From Oscillatoria sp. FACHB-1406 (GTDB lineage Bacteria > Cyanobacteriota > Cyanobacteriia > Cyanobacteriales > Spirulinaceae): a stretch of 64,000 nucleotides of DNA. Below are positions 1 to 9,166 of the stretch, piece by piece. The notes beneath the pieces were generated by a model. That model worked only from the letters and a program-made list of their open reading frames with translations. It had not been told where the DNA came from and did no database searches. The first letter of the stretch is position 1; the number at the start of each line of letters is the position of its first letter. The DNA lies in the NCBI RefSeq assembly GCF_014698145.1, contig NZ_JACJSM010000008.1, positions 1-64,000 of the forward strand, in the 5' to 3' direction. The position numbers were made by a program, and so were the translations under genes.

Positions 1-434
1 GTTGCGAAAATCCCCCGAGCGTAGTCGAAGGGGAAGGAAACAGAAACCTAAATCGTGAGGTTTGGGAATCACCGTGGCTTTAGCCCGGTGAGGATGTCAA
101 CTTACTATTGGCATTAAGATGGGGCTGAATAATTGACAATGGATAATGGATAACGTTTTTAGGCAGTCAGAAGTTGAACTGAAATGGTGCGTTACTACTG
201 CCGTGACACAGCTAAAAACGTAGATTAGGTAGGGTGTCGTTAGCGAAGCGTAACGCACCGAAATGCCAAGATTTGAGCGTTTTTGACTGATGCGTACAAA
301 TAAAGGTGTGTCATCGCACGACTGGAGTTAAAAGCGTCATGTACTAAGATGGTGCGTTACGGCGCGCCGAAAAATCAGTTTTTTTGGATGAAATTCAAGT
401 TGCGCCTAACGCACCCTACTAGAAAACTTATTAT
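1..434. repeat. Intergenic stretch of short dispersed repeats
   Basis: I see no gene here. The stretch holds a copy of the 'aattgacaatggataatgg' repeat near 131-156. Two inverted-repeat units built on GGTGCGTTAC and GTAACGCACC arms lie at about 185-260 and 351-420. The second pair encloses a short insert and ends six bases before the larC stop codon region begins. The same units recur many times in this window between genes. Confidence 0.6.
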
Positions 435-1760
435 TCACCCTTCATTATTCATTCCCCACGCTTGCCGAGCGAGACGATGAATTTCTTGCCAGGGTTGTTG
501 AGTGGCGCGCGCGAGGCGGGCGCAATCTTCGTATTCGGGGTGAACATTGAGGATGGAACTATCGGGAGCGCAATTTTTGCGAGCGATTTTAACGCGAACC
601 GTGCCGTAAGGCGTTTCGACGGGATGAATTTCTCGCGGTAGAATTTGGCGTTTTTGGAGGCGGTGGCGAATTCCCAAGGTGGTGGTTTCTTGAAATACAA
701 TCTTTTGACAAGTTTGGCTGAGTTCGGGATGACAAATAGCGGTTAGGAGAAAACCCGATCGCGATTTTTTCATGCCGATCGCTTGAGTAAAAACATCGAG
801 CGCTCCCGCTTCTAATAGCGCTTCCATTGTATAGGCGATCGCTTGCGGGCTGAGATCGTCGAGTTGCGTCTCTAAAACCGCGATCGTTTCAATTTCTTGC
901 GGTTCTTCGGTGGCATTGACATCATTGAGTTGCGCGTCGGCAAGGGCGACGGTCTCAATTTCTGGCTGTCTTTGGCTAGAATGATGATGGGAATGATGTT
1001 CGTGCTGAGTTTCCACCGTTGGGGAAGATTCGCCCAACCAAAGGCGGAGAATGTTGGGGATGGGCAGGTCGCGGGAACCCGCACCTAAACCGACGCGCTC
1101 TAATTTTAGCGCGGGGGGCGGCCCGAACCGATGGGCGAGGGTCGTCGCGATCGCGGCTCCGGTGGGGGTAACTAGCTCTTTATCAATGCCGTTGCTATAA
1201 ATCGGCACTTGGCGAGTTTCCCACAACTTTAATACGGCCGGAGTTGGCACGGGCAGCAAACCATGAGCCGCGCGTACCGTTCCGCCGCCGGTTGGCATCG
1301 GCGAACAATCGACGCGATCGACTCCCAACCAATCCAACCCCAAACAACTGCCGACAATATCGACAATCGCATCCGTCGCGCCGACTTCGTGGAAATGGAC
1401 TCGTTCCGGTTCGATTCCGTGAACGGCACCTTCCGCGATCGCAAGATTGCGAAATACTTCTAAACTCCACCGTTCTGCCCGGATCGGCAAGTTCGCCTGT
1501 TGAATAAGAGTTTCAATCTCTGGTAAATGACGAGCTTTAGGGTGGTGCGCCTCGTCCGCCGTCAAATTCACATCGACTTTCGTGGCAATTTGACCGTTGC
1601 GATGGACTTTACGGACGCTTAGCTGATACTCTTGCTCGAGACCTAAAGCTTTGAGATGTTGGCTTAAATATTCCCAAGGAACGCCCGCATCGACGAGCGC
1701 TCCGAGACACATATCTCCTGATATTCCTGTCGGACATTCTAAATAAGCAATTTTAACCAT
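435..1760 (-). CDS. larC: LarC, nickel insertion protein for the nickel-pincer cofactor
   Basis: LarC inserts nickel into the pyridinium dithiocarboxylate mononucleotide made by LarB and LarE, giving the cofactor of lactate racemase-type enzymes. The N-terminus (YLECPTGISGDM) and the internal PTGGGTVRAAHG and VTPTGAA stretches are typical of the family (formerly DUF111). I start at the ATG giving MVKIAYLE, because the upstream extension is not family-like. The product is about 441 aa and one continuous frame, unlike the frameshifted larC1/larC2 of Lactobacillus. A His-rich loop (HEHHSHHH, about residues 253-260) is a likely metal-binding linker. It is followed by an apparent internal duplication of the 'EIET-A--L---QL-D' segment. 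larE is about 53 kb away in this window; larB and larA are not seen. Confidence 0.92.
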   Translation of the reverse strand: MVKIAYLECPTGISGDMCLGALVDAGVPWEYLSQHLKALGLEQEYQLSVRKVHRNGQIATKVDVNLTADEAHHPKARHLPEIETLIQQANLPIRAERWSLEVFRNLAIAEGAVHGIEPERVHFHEVGATDAIVDIVGSCLGLDWLGVDRVDCSPMPTGGGTVRAAHGLLPVPTPAVLKLWETRQVPIYSNGIDKELVTPTGAAIATTLAHRFGPPPALKLERVGLGAGSRDLPIPNILRLWLGESSPTVETQHEHHSHHHSSQRQPEIETVALADAQLNDVNATEEPQEIETIAVLETQLDDLSPQAIAYTMEALLEAGALDVFTQAIGMKKSRSGFLLTAICHPELSQTCQKIVFQETTTLGIRHRLQKRQILPREIHPVETPYGTVRVKIARKNCAPDSSILNVHPEYEDCARLARATQQPWQEIHRLARQAWGMNNEG

Positions 1761-1814
1761 TGCGATCGAGAGTGTTGAAACTTTTAATAAATCGCGATCC
1801 AAAATTTAACCCAA

Positions 1815-2471
1815 ATGGCAACTTTCTACTCAATTCATCCCGAAAACCCCCAAAAGCGCAGCATAGAGAAGATAGCTCGCGACTTACAAAATGGGGCGAT
1901 TATGCTCTATCCCACCGATACAGTGTACGCGATCGGCTGCGACATCAATGTTAAATCAGCAGTCGAACGAGTCCGCCAACTCAAGCGCCTCTCGAATGAT
2001 AAACCGCTGACGTTCTTGTGTTCGTCCCTCTCGAACATTTCCGAATACGCTAGGGTGAGCGATCGCGCCTACCGTATCATGAAACGTTTGATTCCCGGGC
2101 CTTATACCTTCCTCTTACCCGCCACCAAGTTAGTCCCCAAACTGGTGATGGATCCCAAACGCAAAACCACCGGGATTCGCGTCCCCGACAATGCCATCTG
2201 TCTGTCACTGCTCGAAGCGCTGGGCAATCCCGCCGTTTCTACTTCCGCGCACATCCCCAACGAAGATGGCGCTTTCCCCACGTTAGGTTTGGAGAAGCAA
2301 CGCCTGTTTGATACCCTGGAGCCGTTAGTGGATGCGATTATCGACGACGGTTCCGAACCGGGATCTCAAGTATCCACAATTCTAGATTTTACGAGCGAGG
2401 AACCTGAAGTCGTGCGCAAAGGTCTAGGATGGGAAGCCGTGGAAGATTTGAATGTCGCCTCGAGCTATTAA
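1815..2471 (+). CDS. Sua5/YciO/YrdC/YwlC family protein (threonylcarbamoyl-AMP synthase-like)
   Basis: This 218-aa protein has the YrdC-fold landmarks: YPTDTVYAIGC near residues 33-43, a KPL basic strand, PGPYTFLLPAT, TGIRVPDN and a STSAHIPN motif. The fold binds ATP and L-threonine. Its canonical members make threonylcarbamoyl-AMP for the t6A37 modification of tRNAs reading ANN codons. The spacing of 'SNDKPLTFLCSSLSNISEYA' is closer to the YciO branch than to TsaC, so the t6A role is plausible but not certain. It lies divergently from larC with only 54 bp between the starts, so the two promoters must sit in or upstream of each other. Confidence 0.85.
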   Translation: MATFYSIHPENPQKRSIEKIARDLQNGAIMLYPTDTVYAIGCDINVKSAVERVRQLKRLSNDKPLTFLCSSLSNISEYARVSDRAYRIMKRLIPGPYTFLLPATKLVPKLVMDPKRKTTGIRVPDNAICLSLLEALGNPAVSTSAHIPNEDGAFPTLGLEKQRLFDTLEPLVDAIIDDGSEPGSQVSTILDFTSEEPEVVRKGLGWEAVEDLNVASSY

Positions 2472-2924
2472 GACGCACGCCGATTGGAATTAGAGGTTTT
2501 GCTCGACTTCCGAACTGACCCTGTTCGCTGCACCTATCTCGCTTCTAAAGAAAAACTGTCCTCGAAGTCCTCTCAGTTCCGCGCGAACTGTTTTTCTTAG
2601 CGCGACGCATACACCTTCTGAGTTTGGAATTTCGATTTCGGAAAGCTTATACCAGTTCGTCGATCGGTATGCGATCGCGTTGTTTTTTTCGGGTGCTAAC
2701 CCCACGATAAAAAACCCTCAAAGCTAGACAGAGCAACGATGTGAGTCACATTTTTGCCCGCTCGCCAGAGGACGCGATCGCACTAACTCTGGCTTGTGAC
2801 ACATTCAGTCCCCACGGATATTGCCCTGAGACCTACAGTGATAAGTGTCAGGGGCAAGGGAAAGCAACATCTCGCTTCCGCCCGAACCCAACACGACTGA
2901 ATTGCAACTACCTGGGTGACTACC
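2472..2924. promoter_or_regulatory. Long leader region before the HetZ-family gene
   Basis: There is no credible gene in these 453 bp. Two structures are visible. ATGTGAGTCACAT at 2739-2751 is a near-perfect 13-bp palindrome and a possible operator. An inverted repeat TTGCCC-TGA / TCA-GGGGCAA at about 2821-2857 lacks a following T run, so it looks like a 5'-leader hairpin rather than a terminator. The long upstream region is consistent with a regulated gene downstream. Which factor would bind is unknown. Confidence 0.35.
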
Positions 2925-4130
2925 ATGAATGCTAAACTTTGTCAAGCTAACTATTCCGCGATCGAAACCGCCTACAGCCAATTTGAAAGCCTAGAAGACG
3001 CTCACTTCCTGTCACTACAGCAACTCATCCTCGACGAAATGCAAGCTAAAGTCGGCGCGAACTCGCGTTCCTTGCAATCTGTCGCCGAACGCATCGCTCG
3101 CGAAGTCGAACGAGTCTGTCGTAAAAGCGCTCGCATTCAAAGCTCTGGCGATATCAAATCGCACCTCATCCACCTCGGACACCATCGCATTAACAAATGC
3201 CTGTATTACTACCAAAAAGGCTCGCAGCGCGGACGTACCGAACTGCACGCGAACTTAAGCATGATGGTGTATCGGCACATCGCGCGCGCCGACGCTCAAC
3301 TCGGTTTCTCCGCTCGCTATAACGCCATTGAAGACTTCCTGCAAGACTTCTACGTCGAATCCTTGCGCGCCTTCCGCAAAGAAAACGAACTGCCTGCGGA
3401 CTACCAACCCCGCACGCCCCTCGAACTTGCAGAATACATGGCGTTTACCGAACAGTATGCCAAGCGCCGCATCAATCTTCCCAACGGTTACAGCCAACAA
3501 TTAATCATCCTGCGCGCCCAAAGCTTTGCGCGCCGCCAACCGCACGAAACCGCCATCGATATCGAACAAGCGGCAGAATACGGCAAAGGCGAAGAAGGGG
3601 AACTGCAAAGCCGCAACCCTGCCGTCCAACAAGTGCGGGCGCAAATGGTTGCTGAAACGCCGGATCCTTGGGAAGATGTACGTCGCGATCGCGTTGTTAA
3701 TTCCTTGATTCAATACCTCGAAGCTCAAGGACATTCCGACTGCGCCGACTACCTCGTACTGAAGCTTGAAGACCGCTCCGCTGCTGAAATCGACGAAATT
3801 CTCGGTCTCACGCCGCGCCAGCGCGACTACTTACAACAGCGCTTTAAATACCACGTCGAAAAATTCTCCCGCGCCTCTGAAAACTGGAAACTCGTCCATC
3901 AATGGCTCGGCGCAGATCTCGACCAAAAATTAGGTCTTAATAGCGAGCAATGGCAAGCCTTACTAACGCAATTGTCCGAAGTTCAACGCGAACTGTTGCA
4001 ACTCAAACAAGAAGGCAAAAATGATGCGGAAATCGCTAAAATGCTGAAGCTGAGTGCTAAAAAACTGCAAAAGCAATGGACGCAGATTCTCGAACTCGCT
4101 GCTAAAGTCCGCAACAGTAATGCCAATTGA
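2925..4130 (+). CDS. HetZ-family protein (HetZ-related)
   Basis: HetZ acts with HetR in early heterocyst differentiation. HetZ-related proteins also occur in cyanobacteria that do not make heterocysts, where their role is unclear. The match rests on remembered family signatures: RIQSSG, a KCLYYYQKGSQRGR stretch, LELAEYMAFTE-YAKRRI, QQLIILRAQSF and IDIEQAAE. The C-terminal half has sigma-factor-like helices (LGLTPRQRDYLQQRFKYHVEKF) and a final helix-turn-helix-like segment (KNDAEIAKMLKLSAKKLQKQW), suggesting DNA binding. I use the ATG (401 aa); an in-frame GTG nine bases upstream is also possible. No hetR, patU or hetP neighbour is present. A long leader with palindromes precedes it. Confidence 0.75.
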   Translation: MNAKLCQANYSAIETAYSQFESLEDAHFLSLQQLILDEMQAKVGANSRSLQSVAERIAREVERVCRKSARIQSSGDIKSHLIHLGHHRINKCLYYYQKGSQRGRTELHANLSMMVYRHIARADAQLGFSARYNAIEDFLQDFYVESLRAFRKENELPADYQPRTPLELAEYMAFTEQYAKRRINLPNGYSQQLIILRAQSFARRQPHETAIDIEQAAEYGKGEEGELQSRNPAVQQVRAQMVAETPDPWEDVRRDRVVNSLIQYLEAQGHSDCADYLVLKLEDRSAAEIDEILGLTPRQRDYLQQRFKYHVEKFSRASENWKLVHQWLGADLDQKLGLNSEQWQALLTQLSEVQRELLQLKQEGKNDAEIAKMLKLSAKKLQKQWTQILELAAKVRNSNAN

Positions 4131-4556
4131 GGGGAAATGGGTGGCGATAGCCCCAAGCACTCGACTGAGGCTTCCCGCTTCCCCCTCCCTCAATATTTTT
4201 ATTTTAAAATTTAAAGTAACTCCATTAAGAACCTCACTTTTTAAGCAAGAATAAGGTACGTCTCTAAACATAATAAAGTCTTTGCTGGTGGGCGCTGCCC
4301 ACCCTACAAAATGTCTCTTTAAGCAAAAATTACGATCGATAGCTAGGGCTTTGGTGCGAGAATAGCGAAAAAAGATTTGACCTCAACAGAGCAATTAACG
4401 GCTCCGAACGTTATACCAATTTAAGATTGCGTTGCCTAGAATAAACTCTCCTAAATTCTCAGGATAACGGTGCGTTACGCTTCGCGCTCCACACCCTACT
4501 TTTCATTCTATGCAGCTTCACATCAATCTGGTCTTGTCAATTATCAATTATCAGTT
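4131..4556. repeat. Intergenic repeats (GGTGGGC and GGTGCGTTACGC palindromes)
   Basis: No gene is seen. The palindrome GGTGGGCGCTGCCCACC lies at 4287-4303, and a GGTGCGTTACGC...ACACCCTAC unit at about 4469-4500. A remnant of the 'attgtcaattatcaattatcag' repeat sits just before the stop of the cyclase gene. All belong to families repeated elsewhere in the window. Confidence 0.6.
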
Positions 4557-7500
4557 TTACTCTTTACGTCCTGTCAGCCAATACGTTACCATATCGCCTT
4601 TCCCTTTAACAGGAATTAATCCGCGCTTTTCAAAGGAATAGCGATCTTTCAACAGTTCGTAAGTTGCTTCAGTAACTTGAATCTTACCTGCTTCGCCTTG
4701 AGATTCCATGCGCGAAGCAACATTAACCGTATCGCCCCAAAGATCGTAAATAAACTTTTTAATTCCAATTACGCCAGCAACCACCGGGCCGCTATTAATG
4801 CCGATACGAATTTGGAAGGGGTTGTCCAAATCGTTCTTAAATTGCTGGATGCTTTCTAACATTTCTAAAGCCATATCAGCGATCGCGGCGGCGCGATCGG
4901 GGCTAGGTACGGGAAGACCGCCCGCTACCATATAAGCATCTCCAATGGTTTTAATTTTTTCCAGTCCGTGACGCTCGGCGAGTTGGTCGAAACTGGAAAA
5001 AATTTGATTGAGGAGATTGACTAACTCTAAAGGAGAAGTGCGAGCAGAAAGAGGAGTAAAACCGACAATATCGGCAAATAAAACCGTAGCATTATCGAAA
5101 CGTTCAGCTAACGATCCTTCATACTGTTTGAGTTGCTCGACAATGGCTTTCGGTAAGATATTAAGCAATAAACGTTCGGATTTTTCTTGTTCGATTCGCA
5201 GCTTTTCTTCAGTTTGCTTGCGCTGGGTGATGTCATCGACCGTTCCTTCATAAAACAGTAGGTTGCCGCTATTGTCCCGCACGGCGCGCACGTTTTCCGA
5301 TACCCAAATAATGCTGCCATCTTTCCGATAGAGTTGGGACTCGCAGTGGTAGACTGCTTCTTGTTCTTCGAGCATCGTGACAAGCTCGGCGCGCCGCTGC
5401 GGATCGACGTACAACTGTCGGCCGATATCGACGATATTGATTTTAAATTCGGCGGCAGAAGAATAACCGCACATTTTAACTAAAGTGGGGTTAGCGCTCA
5501 AAAAACGTCCATCAGGCGTAGTTTGAAAAATTCCTTCAGCAGCATTTTCAAAAATACTGCGATACTTAGCTTCAGCGCGAGCTAGAGCATCCATCATACG
5601 CTTGCGTTCGGTGATATTGCGCGCCACCCAAATTACACAATTGTTGGGCAGGGGGGAAACGCTAGCCGCAAACCAAACTTCTTGCACGCTGCGAGCTTTG
5701 AGTGAGGGGTCGATTTGTCCGTCGGACATGAGGACGCTATATTCGAGGTTCAGGGTTTGTCCGGTGTTGAGGACGCGCTGAATCTCGGCGACAAAAAAAT
5801 CGGCTTCTTTGGGACGCAGGACATCGTAGACTGTTTTACCGATGCGATCGGGTGTCGGACTGTAGAGAATTTCGGAGTTCGTGGAAATAACTCGAACGTA
5901 GCGCCCTTCTGCGTCAAAGACGGTGATGATATCCGTCATGGCGGCAAAAAGCGCCCGAAGTTCGGCTTCAGAGTTGCGCAAGGCGATTTCAACGCGCTCG
6001 CGTTCTGCGATTTCTTTGAGCAGTTGGGCGTTGGCTTGTTTGAGGGCAGCAGTGCGCTTTTCAACGCGCAATTCGAGTTGTTCGTAAGCTTGTTGTAGGG
6101 CTTCTTCTGCTTTTTTGCGCTCGGAGATATCTTCGATGGTGCCTTCGTAGTAGAGGAGAGTCCCGGTTTCGTCGCGCACGGCGCGGGCGCTCTCAGATAT
6201 CCAAGCAATGATACCGTCTTTGCGATAGATCTGCGCTTCAAAACCGATAACGCGATCGCGTTCTTCTAACAGTTGTCGAAAATACAGTTGTTGCTGGGGA
6301 TCGACGTAGATTTGAGTTTTGGAACGACCGAGTTCTTGGAGCAATTCTTGAGTAGAATTGTAGCCGTAGATGCGAGCTAAGGCGGGATTGACGCTGAGAT
6401 AGCGACCGCTAGGGCTAACGAGAAAGATGCCTTCGACAGCGTTTTCAACGATGCTGCGATATCGCGCTTCCGTTTCGAGGAGGGCTTTTTCGGCAGCTTT
6501 GCGATCGCTAATATCAATCCCGACGAAGAATGCGGCTTGCTTATTGTTGTATTTTTGACCGACGATCAAATAGTCGCGGCTGGTTCCTTTAACTTGTGCC
6601 GAAACTTCCCGAAAGGCTTCGGATTGGTCGCTCTTAAAAAACTCGTGCAAAAAGGTATTAAACTGCGAGCCAGTGCCGAGAAAGCCAATATCTTGACCGA
6701 CAAAGGCTTCCCGACGAATGCCAAAGGTTTTAGCGAGATGCTGGTTGACTCCTAAATAACGCAGATCGGAACTCACGCAGGAGACAATACCGGGAACGGT
6801 TGCTAAGATGGCTTCGAGTTGGTCTTGGGCTGCTTTAAGTTCGATTTCCGCTTCTCGTCGTTTGGTGATGTCGATTCCGACGGTAAAAGCAGCGCGACTG
6901 TTGGCGTATTTTTTAGCGACGACGAGATAACTGCGCTGGCGCTCTCGAGCTTGGACGGAAATTTCGCAAGCATCATCTTGGCGCTCGCTGGCAAAGAAAT
7001 TACTAATAAATTGACTGAATTCCAAACCCGTACCGAGAAATCCTAAATCTTGACCGACGAAGGTTTCTGGAGGTACGCCGAAGACGCGCGCTAAATTGCG
7101 ATTGACTCCTAGGTAACGCAAGTCGGAACTGACGCAGGACACCATCCCCGGAACGGTTTCGAGAATGGTTGCGAGTTGGTCTCGCACGGAGGTGAGTGTG
7201 TGCTGCACTTGATAGTGTTCTACCACCTCTTGGACGAAAAATTCGTTGGATTCTTCTAAAGCGGCGGTGCGTTCTTCAACCGTGCGGGAAAGTTCGATCT
7301 CGGCGAGTTTGCGTTTGGTGATGTCAATGCTGTTGCCTTCGTAGTATAAAATCGTGCCGTCGCGATCGCGGACGGTTTTAATATTTTCAGATACCCAAAA
7401 AGTGCTACCGTCTTGGCGATAGGCTTGATACTCAAATTCTTTAACGGAGTCTTGCTCTTGGAGTAAGGTTTCTAGTTCTGCGTAGCGTTTGGGATTGACG

Positions 7501-7808
7501 TACACTTCCAGGGCGATATCGTTGATGCTATTACTCATCTCTAAGGGCGAGAGATAGCCGAAGATTTGCGACATGGCAATGTCAACGACCATGTAGCGGC
7601 GATCGGGGGTACTCTGGAAAAATCCTGCCGCCGTGTTGTCGAGGATGTTACGATACAGCACGAGGTCGAGGCCTTGGCGATCGCAGAGCAATCTTTCCTG
7701 TTCGGCCACGCGCTGGCGTAGAGACACTAATTCTTCAATTAGTTGAGCCTTCGTTTTATCTTGGTCTCTCATGAGTTTTGGATTGTCTGCCAAACTGGAA
7801 GGATTCAT
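4557..7808 (-). CDS. Multi-PAS class III adenylate cyclase
   Basis: This 1083-aa soluble sensor carries six PAS-type domains (roughly residues 45-165, 205-315, 325-440, 445-565, 610-740 and 745-870). A class III nucleotide cyclase domain follows (about 895-1080). FADIVGFT supplies the metal-binding Asp, and the domain continues with IKTIGDAYMVAGG and LWGDTVNVASRM. Lys in EKIKTIGDAYM and Asp in YDLWGDTVN occupy the base-reading positions, which predicts ATP rather than GTP as substrate and hence cAMP output. PAS 2 and 3 are near copies of each other (both contain SCVSSDLRYLGVN and FVGQD-GFLGTG). No transmembrane segment is visible. I start at the ATG at 7808 because AAGGGA lies six bases upstream; the longer frame to 8000 lacks support. 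Confidence 0.9.
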   Translation of the reverse strand: MNPSSLADNPKLMRDQDKTKAQLIEELVSLRQRVAEQERLLCDRQGLDLVLYRNILDNTAAGFFQSTPDRRYMVVDIAMSQIFGYLSPLEMSNSINDIALEVYVNPKRYAELETLLQEQDSVKEFEYQAYRQDGSTFWVSENIKTVRDRDGTILYYEGNSIDITKRKLAEIELSRTVEERTAALEESNEFFVQEVVEHYQVQHTLTSVRDQLATILETVPGMVSCVSSDLRYLGVNRNLARVFGVPPETFVGQDLGFLGTGLEFSQFISNFFASERQDDACEISVQARERQRSYLVVAKKYANSRAAFTVGIDITKRREAEIELKAAQDQLEAILATVPGIVSCVSSDLRYLGVNQHLAKTFGIRREAFVGQDIGFLGTGSQFNTFLHEFFKSDQSEAFREVSAQVKGTSRDYLIVGQKYNNKQAAFFVGIDISDRKAAEKALLETEARYRSIVENAVEGIFLVSPSGRYLSVNPALARIYGYNSTQELLQELGRSKTQIYVDPQQQLYFRQLLEERDRVIGFEAQIYRKDGIIAWISESARAVRDETGTLLYYEGTIEDISERKKAEEALQQAYEQLELRVEKRTAALKQANAQLLKEIAERERVEIALRNSEAELRALFAAMTDIITVFDAEGRYVRVISTNSEILYSPTPDRIGKTVYDVLRPKEADFFVAEIQRVLNTGQTLNLEYSVLMSDGQIDPSLKARSVQEVWFAASVSPLPNNCVIWVARNITERKRMMDALARAEAKYRSIFENAAEGIFQTTPDGRFLSANPTLVKMCGYSSAAEFKINIVDIGRQLYVDPQRRAELVTMLEEQEAVYHCESQLYRKDGSIIWVSENVRAVRDNSGNLLFYEGTVDDITQRKQTEEKLRIEQEKSERLLLNILPKAIVEQLKQYEGSLAERFDNATVLFADIVGFTPLSARTSPLELVNLLNQIFSSFDQLAERHGLEKIKTIGDAYMVAGGLPVPSPDRAAAIADMALEMLESIQQFKNDLDNPFQIRIGINSGPVVAGVIGIKKFIYDLWGDTVNVASRMESQGEAGKIQVTEATYELLKDRYSFEKRGLIPVKGKGDMVTYWLTGRKE

Positions 7809-8414
7809 CGTTTCCCTTGAGTGCCGATCTGAACCGCACGCCCCCGGCGGGAGTCGCGAAGTCGATCGCGTCGTATCCTTCCTCTCATCACTCTCAACTT
7901 TCAATGGCTCGGTCGAGAGGGCTGCCTGTTCGCCTTCCGCAGAATTTTCGATGGCTCGACAGCCAGTAGAGACCCCGAAGATTAAACTATATTCCACCAC
8001 GATAACTCGATCTTTCAGATAAGAGAAGGTATAGATCTAAAGAACAGAACTAAACTCGGCCATCGGGACATTTTTCCTTTCTTCTGGCAATCCGACTCGA
8101 GCCGAGCCATCGTTTTTAGAGCGATCGAGTTGGTTAAAAACGGCTTGGTGCGCTAGGTTCCGTTTTTTTTGAGGAGGGCGCAACGCCCAAAAACTCGATT
8201 CCTGACGGCCTACCCTTCAAAGGGTGAGGCTCGAAATCGATCCGTCGGTTGCAAAGGTTGGGTACAATTGCCAATACGATTTTGCTGCGATGACTTGGGC
8301 GCTAAGGAACCCTACCCGCGCGATCGCGTCAATGGGTTGGGAAAGCTCTACCCCTGACTTTCCCAAACCTCCGTTCAATCTTATGTTTCAGCATCAGGAG
8401 TTTTCTCAAGGGTT
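7809..8414. other. Non-coding spacer between divergent genes
   Basis: The cyclase frame stays open up to 8000 but the extension has no family character. The rest holds the divergent promoters of the cyclase and the small exported protein. I see a short GGGCGCAACGCCC palindrome near 8176-8188 and no RNA gene I can name. Confidence 0.35.
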
Positions 8415-8768
8415 ATGAATACCAAACTTTCTCAGATCGGTACGGCTTTAATCGCTTCATCTTTTTTCATCTCCAGCAGTCTTGTTTCTGCGAGCGCCGC
8501 CCCAAAAACGCCGCAACTGCTCGCTCAAAACCAATATCCGCAGAATTTGCGAAATGAGTACATGAATGCTTGTAAGCAACGCGCGATGGCTGAAGGGTTA
8601 AATCAATCGCAGGCTCAAAGGCTGTGCCAATGTACCCTCGGACGCTTGCAAGCGCGATTTACGACCGCTCAATTCCGCGCTCTCAATCGCCGCGCGGCGG
8701 AAACCGGTCAAACGCCTCAAGCATTTACCGATATCGGTATGGCCTGCTATCGTCAGTTAAATAGTTAA
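8415..8768 (+). CDS. Small exported four-cysteine protein of unknown function
   Basis: This 117-aa product starts with a clear Sec signal peptide: a hydrophobic stretch around residues 10-25 and ASA-AP near the likely cleavage site. The mature part has four cysteines (C53, C71, C73, C111) in a C-x17-CxC-x37-C pattern inside a predicted helical fold. That suggests two disulfides in the periplasm or lumen. I do not recognise the family by name. It stands alone between repeat-rich spacers. Confidence 0.65.
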   Translation: MNTKLSQIGTALIASSFFISSSLVSASAAPKTPQLLAQNQYPQNLRNEYMNACKQRAMAEGLNQSQAQRLCQCTLGRLQARFTTAQFRALNRRAAETGQTPQAFTDIGMACYRQLNS

Positions 8769-9166
8769 GAGCGATCGGTTATAGCGCTGCTTGACGGGTG
8801 AATGTCCGTTTCTAAACGCACAAAAGTCTTACTGGGTGGGCAACACCCACCCGATCCAATGTCTTAACCAAAGTGCGTAGCGCTAGATCGGTCAATCGTG
8901 TTGGCTATTTGATATGACGTTGCATAGAATGTAGCTCTTCCTCTAATCTTCTCGATCGAGGAAGACTCTAAAATTGACTGTTGACTGATGACTGAATGGC
9001 ACTGACTTAAGGCGGGTGGGCGCTGCCCACCCTACTGTAAAGACGTTGTATACAACGTCTCTACAGGCGATTTTTTAGATTTTTTAACTCTGACTTCAGT
9101 GCCATTCACTGATAACTCGCTTATTGTTCGCCGATCGCTGCTCGCAGATAACTGTTCGCTGAAAAA
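8769..9166. repeat. Intergenic palindromic repeats
   Basis: Three repeats are recognisable: GGGTGGGCAACACCCACCC at 8834-8852, GGGTGGGCGCTGCCCACCC at 9014-9032 and AGACGTTGTATACAACGTCT at 9041-9060. The last recurs at 20379 and 48458. No gene is seen. The promoter of the RND gene is presumably in the last 100 bp. Confidence 0.6.

Noticed and set aside
7809-8000. 64-residue N-terminal extension of the adenylate cyclase
   Set aside because: No domain character, and a good RBS precedes the internal ATG at 7808.
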